This document shows positions 44,937 through 54,793 of a stretch of DNA of 64,000 bases, one piece after another. Source of the stretch: Epiperipatus broadwayi. Taxonomy: Eukaryota; Onychophora; Udeonychophora; Euonychophora; Peripatidae. The notes under the pieces are model-generated. The model searched no databases. It was given only the letters and a program-made list of their open reading frames with translations, and had not been told where the DNA came from. A program made the translations under genes and the position numbers. Each line of letters starts with the position of its first letter. Position 1 is the first letter of the stretch. The DNA lies in NCBI GenBank assembly GCA_028023455.1, contig JAQFVV010000021.1, forward strand, positions 1,718,001 to 1,782,000, given 5' to 3'.

Positions 44937-45456
44937 TATTTCCATTATCTAATATAAGTATTGAATGTCTTTAGAAAGAATTAACTCTATTTAAATATTC
45001 CCAATTCATCCAACTGTTAATAATTGCACATAGGTTAGTTTATGCACAATGTGTCAAGGAATATTATCCTCTCTTCTTCAGGTGTTCCTATCTGACCAGT
45101 GATAATACTGGCATAAAAATTGAACTTGAGCTCTTTGATTTTTGAATATTGAATTTTAAAGTAATGCTCTTACTAACTGAGCAATCTTGCCTTTGGAAGG
45201 GTGGCTGAATTGGATATAGTATTAGTTTAAAATTCAATATTCAAGAATCTAAGAATCTGCTTTCAATTCCCATGCCATTACTGTCACTGGTCATGCCAGC
45301 AACACCTGAAGAAGAGAGAAGAAGAATATCTCTCAAAACATTGTGCATATACTTACCTGTTTGATGTGCTATTACTAACAGTTGAATGTATTTGGAATAT
45401 TTAAAGTTAATTTTTTTTAAAAGACATTCAATACTTATATTAGATGATGGAAATAT
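44937..45456. repeat. Inverted pair of tRNA-derived SINEs (family D), about 520 bp
   Basis: Outer ends ATCTAATATAAGTATTGAATGT mirror each other across a centre near 45190. The plus-strand copy has an A box TGGCTGAATTG (45202-45212) and a B-box region GCTTTCAATTCC (45259-45270); the left copy has the equivalents on the minus strand. Both carry CCTGAAGAAGAGAG and CATTGTGCATA. Confidence 0.8.
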
Positions 45457-45726
45457 TTCACTATTGTGTGCATGTATATATTCTTATGTGACTGTTCCAC
45501 AACCAGCTATACATGACCTAAGTAAATTTAGATTCTCTTGATGTTATCCAACAGATATTGTCTGTTTATATAATTTAACATTTTTATAGTAAAATTAAAA
45601 AAAAAACAATAATCATTAGGACACACATGGAGCATAGGCCAGTTTTCCCATGCTTAGTATACAGTATACTAATCCAAAGCAAAAAAAATATTAATATGCT
45701 TATAAAGATACTAATAACAATGCATG

Positions 45727-45925
45727 TTAAAACAGGCAAAACTCCCCATACAGTAGTGCCACTCAGTGCAAGCCAGAGTAATCAATTGATGCCAGAAGGT
45801 TTGTGCATAAAATTTATATCTAGTGCCTACTCATCCAATATCCCCAGACTAGTTTTTAGCTTGTGGCTTTGATCAATGAGGAGTCTTGGATCTTTGACCA
45901 CTACACCTAGATCTTAGGATCTAAT
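45727..45925 (-). repeat. Family A copy, one arm only
   Basis: Begins TTAAAACAGGCAAAACTCCC and stops after GATCTTAGGATCTA. The second arm and tail are missing. The module is decayed (core complement TTGATCA). Confidence 0.75.
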
Positions 45926-46077
45926 GTAATCATCCAGAAATGGTGATTTAAGCTATGTATGTTCTGCTATCTTAAACCAAAAACAAACAGCACTGCCCAA
46001 CTTACCCAATGCTTGTTTTGTAAGAAATAACTTTTTATTTCATTTAACTCTGCTACCTTCTTTAGTTTTGATTAATC

Positions 46078-46180
46078 AATAAATGCTGGATATAATGCTT
46101 ATTAAATTCTTATCTAGTGCTATTTTATCTATATCTTCAAATAGTTTCTCAATTAAGCACTTCATCAGTGAAAAGTTTAG
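46078..46180 (-). repeat. Old family A fragment
   Basis: AATCAATAAATGCTGGATAT … TTATCTAGTGCTATT … CACTTCATCAGTGAAAAG keeps the family order at low identity. Confidence 0.45.
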
Positions 46181-46184
46181 TGCA

Positions 46185-47000
46185 CATGAATTGTTCACAA
46201 TCCTATGCTCTTTTCATCTAGCAGCTACTTTTTATTCTTTGCTGTACTACCAAGCTACAAGACTGAAACTCAAAAATGCAGTAATGTTTTAAATCTAATC
46301 CAACATGCTTGCATCATTATATAAATCTGATGCCAATTCAGTATCTGTATATATTTGTCTTCAATTTTTCATAAATGTAAGCATCTCTGGTGTAAAAAAA
46401 ATCAACAACAAAAAATTATGACAACTACTTTTCAAGAGCCAACTATTTTTTCAACACCAGGTCCATTATCTACTTCCAGCTTAAGGATTCCATAAATGAT
46501 AGGTATGATCCCAATCAAAGGGAAGTTTTGAGCCTGCCTGCAATGCATATGAGTGAAAAATATATTAAATCTAAAAAAATCCTGACTACTAAGTCCAAGT
46601 TTAAAATTCATCACTAACAAAGACCTCTAACTAAACACTTGTCTGTTGATGGTGATCTAAAAGCACTAAATAAGGATTTAATAAACAGCATATTTGGCAT
46701 CTATTAATTTTTTAAATTTATATGTGGAAGTGAAATAAATAGTATATACTTTTCTTAAATTTACTATTATTGTTAATGCTATACTAAAATTTTGTAACAT
46801 TTATATTTGCATGAAGGTTCTTTATAAAGTTTGTGCAGAAAAAAATATTAAAAACCAATCACATGACTATAGTTTCCATATTGCTATTATTTAGCAAATT
46901 CTTATATTCTCATTGTTTAGACATCACATAATCAGCAAGACATCACACGACCTTTGCATTGCTATTCATTAGCAAATTCTATTCTCTACCCATATGCCAT
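46185..47000. other. AT-rich DNA, nothing recognised
   Basis: No supported gene or repeat. Confidence 0.4.
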
Positions 47001-47002
47001 GT

Positions 47003-47700
47003 AGTATAATTTTTAGTAATCAATAGATGTCAGGTGGTACTGCTCAATAAGTCCGTATCAAGAGATGTCCTATTTAATATCCCCAAAACTAGTTTCTACC
47101 TTATGGCTTTCATCATTGATGAGATTTGGGATTTTTGAAACATTTGAATCTCTTCGTTCTAATGCACCTTTATTCGGCACCCTTTCTTTCAACCCTTTTT
47201 TTACATGCCCACCCTGAAAAACTTATTCTTTTCAATCCAAGCTTAGTTACTTGCAAAGTTATATAGATCTAAAAACCATTCACTTTCTACATATTATAGT
47301 AACTTTAGATTTTATAATCTTAGGTTATTTTTTTGCCAGAATACAAAACAGCTAAGATATCACATGACCTTAGCTTACACATTGGGATTTATTAATAGAT
47401 CCTTTTATTATCATGACTTTTATGACAATGAGAAAATTAAAAAGTTTTTTCAATCTGGGATGATGATTGATAGTGTAGCAAAAAGTTAAAAAATGGCTGC
47501 TAGAGGAAAAGTAGATAAGATCCATAAAATCCAAATGCACTATTCAAAAGTATCCAAAAAGCTCCTCACTGATGAATGAAAGCCATACAATTGAAAATAA
47601 TCTGGAGACATATGGATGGGGTAGCACAAAATAATTTATTAAGCACTACCATTAGCATCTTTTGATTACTAATGCTAACAATAGATGGCATAAAAGTAAT
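47003..47700. repeat. Inverted pair of family A (subfamily B) arms, about 440 bp apart
   Basis: Left arm 47003-47125 (AGTATAATTTTTAGTAATCA … ACTAGTTTCTACC … CATCATTGATGAG) is mirrored by 47568-47700 (CTCCTCACTGATGAATGAAA … TTTTGATTACTAATGCTAAC). The spacing is far longer than in normal family A foldbacks, so either later sequence inserted in the loop or these are two insertions. Confidence 0.6.
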
Positions 47701-47984
47701 AAGAATAGAAGTTGATATGTATAACTGTGAAATTTCATATCACACTTTTACAATTTGACTCCTGCATATGATGCAAAACTCACCTTTAATGGAGACTCAT
47801 CCATGATTGGTGATAAATAATATAATATTATTCATGGTATACTGTAAAAAAATCATCATACCCATAATATTCACAACTGAAATTTAGTGGAGCTATTTTA
47901 AGAAATTTGTGAAGTTGGATTTATGAATTATAATGGTATAATACTTTGTAAATACTGTTATTATCATATATTCTTGGCACTATA

Positions 47985-48938
47985 CACCTGGGTCTCATTT
48001 TACACATAGATAGGTTCCTCAGAAAACACACGCAAATGAAATCATGCAACAATAGATGTAACTTACCTTGAAAAAGGGGGGATACAGACTGTGATTTTTC
48101 AAAAATCGCGTAAAAGCAAAGCACCAACTTAAAATTACTTTAAAATTCGTGAAAAAAAAAAATAAGGAAATAAAATATGACTAATAAAAAATTTCAAATT
48201 TGAAAATAATTGATACGACAAACTTTTTTTAACTATAATATTTAATTTTATTCAAAACAATATATTTTTATGCATAATTTACAGTAATTTACATTTTTTA
48301 TACATGTTTTAATTATCATCACTATTTGCCGACAAACAGGTTCATTTGCAAACTGGTAAAAAATCAGATTCTTCACAAAAAGAAATACAACTAGTGCCAA
48401 TGTCACTCTCACATTGTGTTAATGGTTTTCTGGTGACAATGTAATTAGTAATTAATTTAACAACTAAAAATTAAATTCTTATTTTTGTCTTTAATTTTTT
48501 AATTTTCAATTTTAATTGTTCTCACTGCTATTACTCACCTTTTAAAAATAAACTTGCGGACTCTAAATGATTAATAATTGATTACGTTCTTTTTTAAAAA
48601 GCAAAAACAGAATGTGATTTAAAATGCAAAATTAACATGCACAATGTTTGAACAAATTTACATTATAATCTTGTAAAATTTAATGTGTGTATACATAAAA
48701 TGTGGAAATCATGATTTTAATTTCATTATTGCATAAAATCTTAATATTATAAAGCACTGAAAATATTAAAATTACTAAGATGAAAGTCGAATTCCAATAA
48801 TGTGCTATTACTTTCAATATATGTGGAATTTATTATTTAAAGTAATAGTGCATTATCAGAGTTCGACTTCCGGAGAAACGTGAATCGCGTAACTTCAAAA
48901 TCGCGTTAAATAAATCCGCGTAAAAAGAGACCCAGGTG
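47985..48938. mobile_element. Tc1/mariner-superfamily (pogo-like) MITE, 954 bp
   Basis: Terminal inverted repeats CACCTGGGTCTC plus (A/T)TTTTAC, flanked by TA on both sides (47983-47984, 48939-48940). Subterminal AATCGCGTAA, TCGCGTTAAATAAATCCGCG and GGTTCCTCAGAAAACAC resemble pogo/Tigger-type ends. No transposase frame. An internal inverted repeat lies at about 48782-48872 (AAAGTCGAATTCCAATAATG … AGAGTTCGACTT). Confidence 0.75.
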
Positions 48939-48944
48939 TATATT

Positions 48945-49535
48945 TACTGTTTCTTTTTATGATATAATTAAAATTAATGGAATTTTAGTGTCAATAATAC
49001 ATATCTTTATTTAATTACTATGTTGTACATCAATTGTAAATCTAAAGAGAATGAAATCACAATTCTCAAACTTTATTTATTTTTAATACAACTGCTCCAT
49101 TCACAAACAACAAATTATTGTTAGGGTCTTTTTAATCCTGTATCCCATGATCATGTTTACACCAATGATAGAAACAGCCATGGATGAATTAAGTTTTCAC
49201 ATTATGTATATTTAGTGTTAAGTGCAAAAAAATATATGATATCTTGTCTTCGTGTAACCGGACAAAAATAATTTTCAGATTATTCGGTAATTTTTATAAG
49301 CTCTTTTCAACAACTGAAAAGAAACACTTGAAACATCTTGCTAATAAAGAGAGACTCAAGTAGAAGAAAAACAGGGTGTGTGATCACTTTCTCTGGCAAT
49401 TTTTTTTTAAATATAATATCCTTTTCCATAATATATAATAACTTTTTCGTTCCTCTATTAGACAGAAGTCGAATTTTACTTTATGTTTAAAATAAAACAA
49501 ATAAATAACTTACATATTTTTAATGTTTTAAATTT
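48945..49535. other. AT-rich DNA, nothing recognised
   Basis: No supported feature. Confidence 0.4.
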
Positions 49536-49549
49536 AACTACAATAAAGA

Positions 49550-49856
49550 TTAAAACAGTCAAAACTCTCCATACAGTAGTGTCACTCAATGCAAGCCACA
49601 GTACTAAATGAATTTCAGAAGGCTTATGCATAAAATCCCTATCTAATGCCTACTCATCCAGCGACAAGCTAGAAACTAGTCTGGAGATATTGAATGAGCA
49701 GGCACTAGATAGGGATTTTATGCACAAGCCTTCTGACATCCATTAACTACTCTGACTTGCACTGAGTGGTGCTACTGTATGGAGAGTTTTGCCTGTTTTA
49801 ATAACAGTTATGAGCAAGTATAAGAAATGGTGATCATGTGATGTTTAGTGGTTTAA
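49550..49856. repeat. Family A foldback retroelement with 11-bp target duplication
   Basis: Direct repeats TACAATAAAGA at 49539-49549 and 49857-49867 bracket an element that starts TTAAAACAGTCAAAACTCTC and ends GATGTTTAGTGGTTTAA. The palindrome covers 49550-49803; the tail extends 53 bp past it. The centre keeps only the GAAACTAGTCTGG half of the module (the CTGANGA half is deleted). Confidence 0.88.
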
Positions 49857-49869
49857 TACAATAAAGAGT

Positions 49870-50985
49870 TATGAGTTTACTGTGAATCAATTTTACTTGT
49901 TTTGATTTTAAATACAAAATAAAAATTTATAATAATTTTACAATTATTTGGTCCTGCTCTTTCATTTTTAAGTGCTTGAACCCTCTGAAATTAAAATCTG
50001 ACTATGCTTCTCTAAGAATTAGATGTTAATTAATGTACATATAGTTTGTATATTGTTTAATACTATTTTGTAAATTAATTAATTTATATGTATATATACT
50101 CCTTCATCTATATATATAAAATCCATGTGTATGTATGTTTGTCTGTAAGGTTACCATGTGAATGTGTTTGTTCATAAGGCTGTCACATGTCAAATTCATA
50201 ACCAATTAAAAAAACTATTATGTGAAGAATGTTTTATATGAAGGAAGTGATTCTGCCATCAATAGTTATCCAAAACTCTGTTAAATTCAGATACCAAATA
50301 TAACAGGTATATTTTAAAATGTTAATTTTATGTAGAAGCTTAATTTGATTAAAAGTATTATATTCAAAGTAAGTAATTCTGCAAAGCAAAAAAAAAAAAA
50401 AAAATTGTTAAAGCAACCAATTAAAAAGTCTGTTACAAAAATAATTGCCTTTCAGCCTGACTTGGAAGTAATTCAGTTGTTAATCAATTATAATACAAAA
50501 GCAGCTGCCTTCCAGGCCAGTTATATATAATTTTAAAATCTTTGATTTAATTTACATTAAATCTTAAAAAAAATTATTAAAGCAACCAATTAAAAAAGAA
50601 CTATGGTCATTACAATAGTACTATAAAATATCCAAAGCCCTCATATATCAAGTTTAACTGCTGAAAAGAAAAAAAAAACTCCAACAGCCTTCTTAAAAGA
50701 AGCAACAAAAACAAAGGCATTACTTTCAGAGCTTGTCAATTCCAAGTGAAGAAAATTTGAGCAGCTTTCCATATTTAGTTTTCACTCTAAAAAAGCTCTG
50801 CATGGGTTAATGCATTGGTGAATGGCAGACTCAAAGTCCAAAGAGTGCAACCCATCCCTGTCACTTTCATTTCTTAGACCTCTTACGAATTCCTGAGTAA
50901 TAAATAATTTGATTAATTTTTATACTCTAAAAATAGCTAAATAGTCATTTAGTGACCAATATAGGGTGGTCACTAAAGAATTAAG
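49870..50985. repeat. AT-rich DNA with a dispersed repeat (50200-50610)
   Basis: 50200-50610 matches 31390-31640 and is itself duplicated: TTAAAGCAACCAATTAAAAA occurs near 50408 and 50577. CATCTATATATATAAAATCC at 50105 recalls ends of some Helitrons, but no 3' hairpin/CTRR end was found, so that is only a guess. Confidence 0.4.
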
Positions 50986-50999
50986 CAACTGAAGTGGAG

Positions 51000-51212
51000 C
51001 TGGTGTGGACAGTAAAATCTTAAACTTGATCTCAAGAGATTGTAGAAAACGTAAAAGGAAATCACATGTGGAATGGATAGATAAAATAGGGAAGTTTTTT
51101 GCCATGATGTAAAAGAGATGCTAAAGATTAGAGAAGCTGAATAAAACTTAAGAGTGATCTTCATCCTGCAGTGAACAATTTTTGAAAATGATGATGATGA
51201 TATTGATGATAG
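51000..51212 (+). repeat. RTE LINE 3'-end fragment with GAT tail
   Basis: ATCACATGTGGAATGGATAG … CTTCATCCTGCAGTGAACAA followed by ATGATGATGATGAT is the plus-strand counterpart of the 3' ends at 12.5 and 62.7 kb. Confidence 0.85.
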
Positions 51213-51214
51213 AA

Positions 51215-52335
51215 TAGTTAGTTAGCTTGGAAATGGGTTGGCTATCTGAAAAAAAAATCTAAATTCGATTGAGTTTTTAAGCTCTATTCGGCCTGAATTC
51301 GAAACTAGGTGGTCTTAGCCTTACAGGTAAATGTGCTATGTATAGTAATGCCCCTTTTAGAGTAACTATGTATATATATATATAAGCACACACCACATAT
51401 TAATAGCAAGAAATTTTTATTTGGCATGATTATTGAATTCTTTACGGATTTTAAAAATTATTGGCCGTGAGTCATATATATAATGTGTTATTTGTGCCGC
51501 GAGTCATATATATAATGCGTTATTTTATTTTGCCAAATCGGATATAATTTACGATGCCATAAAAGAACTAAACGTCTCACTACAAAATATTTTGTTTGAA
51601 TAAAAACTTTCACTTTTATTGAAACTTTAATAGCTATATTTATAAATCCAGCGAGAAAAAATATTTATTTAAGTTCTTAGAGCAAGCTAAAATATTAGTC
51701 TAAAATTGATACGGGTTGATTTTATAGTTACACATTTCGAATGTAAAGGATTATTAAAAATTAAATTTTAATGTTTTTCTTAAATCGTAAATCAAAATAT
51801 TGCTATTTCATTTGATGGGAATGGCGTTGCTAAATTTCAATTATCGCTAAGAGGAAAAGAAATAAAAACATTTTTAACATACTAAAACATTTTGTTTTTA
51901 TGAAAAGAAAAAGAGCCATGCGGTGGCGTACTAGTTACTGTATCTTTATGTCATCATCATCATCATCATCACATGTCACGTCATAACTTGGGTTTGAATT
52001 ATAGAGAAGCTTGGAAATGTTTTATATTTTAAATCAGCTTAAGATTTTATTTTCATGGAGCCGTATTTAACAAACCTAATTAACTGCCCAATTATCTTCA
52101 GCGAACGATTATGATTATAACAAAAAAAAAGGTCATAAATTTTCTTTTGCCGCTGTTTGATTAACTTTTTGAATATTCTTTATTAATTTTAATCTTGATG
52201 GCCATTAGAAAAGTTTTTGCTTTGAAGTGAACTTTTTAAAAGTCGTTTTACTTTCTTACACATATGTACACAATATATACGGTAATAAAAGTTTGTCTGA
52301 AAATTTGCGCTGGCGGCACTTTAGTAGTAATTATG
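51215..52335. other. AT-rich DNA with an ATC microsatellite
   Basis: (ATC)7 at about 51951-51971 may be an orphan RTE-type tail. Direct pair GAGTCATATATATAATG(T/C)GTTAT near 51470 and 51501. Otherwise nothing recognised. Confidence 0.5.
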
Positions 52336-52342
52336 TGTCGGG

Positions 52343-52830
52343 TTATCTCCATCATCTAATATTATTTGTTGAATGTCTTTATAAAAATTCAAACCTTATT
52401 TAAATTTTTGAAATACAATTAATATATAGCACAACCTTTCAAGAGTGACTTTATTCTACTCTCATGTTCAAGTATTGACTGCTTGATCTATTACAGCACT
52501 AACATTAGACTCTAACTTATAACTTTATAAATATTGAATTTTAAAGTGGCACTACCAAAGGCAACAGTCAGTAGATATTTCATATTTATCAGAGAACCCT
52601 CATAGATAAGTATAAAAAGTTTCTATGGTCTGTATGTTGCTTTTGATCAAATTTAGCCTAGTTGATTAGAGTGCCACCTTAAATTCAATATTCATGAGTC
52701 CAAATATCACGTTTGCATTCCAAGCTATTATTTTAACTCATCGGTCTGGCAATACCTGAAGAAGAGAGGACCATTCACATCATTGTATTATTTACTAACC
52801 TGGATGCTATTACTAGGTTGGATGACAGAA
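52343..52830. repeat. Inverted pair of tRNA-derived SINEs (family D)
   Basis: Left CTCCATCATCTAATATTATT … AATATTGAATTTTAAAGTGGCAC mirrors right GTGCCACCTTAAATTCAATATT. The plus-strand copy has an A box TAGCCTAGTTG (52654-52664) and a B-box-like CGTTTGCATTCC (52710-52721), then CCTGAAGAAGAGAGGACC. Confidence 0.75.
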
Positions 52831-53199
52831 TTTCCTGTTAACTGAAAGGAGACCCTTTGATTTTCTTGGAGGCTTTAAAGGAACTGAGCAATGCAAATTT
52901 CCTAATGCTCACTCCTTACATTCTTCTCATTGCAACTCTTATTACTATGTGATTATTCATATAGTATACAAATATGAGACCTACTCACCAACATACATTA
53001 GTCAGCATGGTGAGTTTTTTTAGCTTTTTACCTTAGTTTAAGATCAAGAAATACCACGATCTTTCTTCTCAGTTGCCTGATTGTTCTTAACTAATATATC
53101 AATTGAGTTTTCTTGAAGACAGAATGAATGTGTATGTGAATATTTTTTTATAATAGATATATTTACATTCATGAAGATAAAAATAAATCATGGCTCTTT

Positions 53200-54793
53200 C
53201 CCAGCAGGCTGTAAAACCATCAGCCAAGACAGCAGTTGATGGCTGAAGGTGGAGGATGCTAAGAATCTCCTGATTATAGACCCAGGCTGCCATTTGATAA
53301 CAACTTTTTATTTAGGTACTTACAACTGCAGATCACTTTCAAGTGAAGGAATATTGCAAGAATTGGAAGAACTGTCTCATATTAAATGGGACATTATGGG
53401 AATTTGTGAAGTTAAAAAAAAGGTGAAAAGACAATTGATTTAAAATGAGGACATGTACTGTATTACAAAGAAACAAACCTTGGAAATATAAAAGGAGTAT
53501 GATTTATTATATGTAAAAAGTGGAAGAACAACATTGATGATATTGATGGTGTATCAGACAGAGTAGCAAGATTAGTTATTTAATGTAAAAGCAGATATCA
53601 AATGCAGATAATTCAGGATTATTCCCAAACAAGTTCTGTTTGGAATGAAGAAGTAGAAGATTTTTATATGGATGTACATAAAGCATTTGATCAGACCAAA
53701 CAACATTTTAAAATTGTCATGGGAAACTTTAATGCTAGAATTGGTAAACAACTGAAAGATAAAAGTGTTGTAGGTAAATTTGGTTATGGTTATAGAAATG
53801 AGAGAGGCAATAGACTTGTGGAGTTTGCAGAAAAAAAAAACAACTTTATATTATGAATTTTTTTTTTTAGAAAAATGTTAAATGCAAATTGACATGACAA
53901 CATCCAAATGAGAGTACGTCAGAATTGGATTATATTTTGATTAACAAAAAATGTGTATTTCAAGTAAAACATAAGATACATGTTAAAGCAAAACTAGAGA
54001 AACAAAAATTATTTAAAAAAAAAACAATATTCACACATGATATTTCTAACCTTCAGAAACACTCCAGTGAATATAAATTAGAATTTGTAAATCGTTTTCA
54101 AATATTAACAAACTAGAACATGATTCAGATTTAAATAAAATCACTAGAAAGATAATTGATATATATATATATTTATTAAAACTGCAACAAATATATATAG
54201 CTGGTACAAAAAAAAAACTGGCAATTAGCCAGTGAAATTTCTTTTGTGACAAGACATTTTAAAAAGAAAAGAAGGAATATAAAAACAATGTATTAAGATA
54301 GATTGAATATCTTGAATTTTGTAAAGAAGTGTGAAAAAGAGTTAACAATGATATGAGAAAGAATAATTGTGCACAAGCAAGGAAAGCTATAGAAGAGAAT
54401 AAATGACTTAAGAGTATAAAACAACATCTTGGTATTGGTAGAAAGCTGGTTTCTGCAAAAAAAAAACAAAGATGGGACTATTACTAAAAAAAGAGATGAC
54501 TTATTATGAAATGTATAGAAGAAATCTATCAAGAATTATATAGCAATAAAAAACAAGAAAACATATTTCTTAAAACTACTGTATCTTCTAAATTGCCCAA
54601 CATTTTAAACAAAAAAGTGAGACATGCAATTAAATTTATGAAGAAGGGAAAAACTCCAAGTAATGATGGAATTATAATCGATATCTAAGAAGATGAAAAA
54701 AAAGAAAAAATGATGGCACAGTTATATACTAAATGTTTAAATGATAAAGATGTACCAGATGATTAGAATAATGCAGAATTAATATTAATATAT
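53200..54793 (+). mobile_element. RTE-type LINE, 5' half, joined to another LINE
   Basis: 5' UTR-like sequence from about 53200, endonuclease, linker and the start of the RT region, ending abruptly after the block corresponding to CLNDK(D/N)VPDD. From about 54794 the sequence belongs to a different LINE, and the RTE does not resume after that LINE's tail. Confidence 0.8.
53300..54780 (+). pseudogene. RTE ORF2 relic: APE endonuclease and linker
   Basis: The N-terminus is recognisable as LGTYNCRSLSSEGILQELEE and WDIMGICEVKKK (first catalytic region of the endonuclease). Then come VSDRVARLVI near 53555, YSQTSSVWNEEVEDFY … VMGNFNARIGK (D/N substitution: GDFNA became GNFNA), and VVGKFGYGYRNERGNRLVEFAE. 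After a gap, LDYILINKK near 53923, the linker EFVNRFQIL, and CIEEIYQELYSNK … KKGKTPSNDGIIID near 54510-54680. Frames switch several times and stops are common. The same family as 12.5-14.6 kb, where this half is missing. Confidence 0.85.

Noticed and set aside
45060-45345. Hammerhead ribozyme in SINE family D
   Set aside because: CTGAAGA, a GAGAG/CTCTC stem and AAAAC are present, but there is an extra A before stem II, G12 is lost and no stem I pairs around it.
49550-49856. Family A as a piggyBac-type MITE because ends read TTAA
   Set aside because: The exact flanking repeats are 10-15 bp and differ between copies, and TTAA belongs to the element start in one copy and to the target in another.
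50097-50140. Helitron 5' end (CTATATATATAAAATCC)
   Set aside because: Only a loose similarity to some Helitron starts; no terminal hairpin plus CTRR end or Rep/helicase sequence found.
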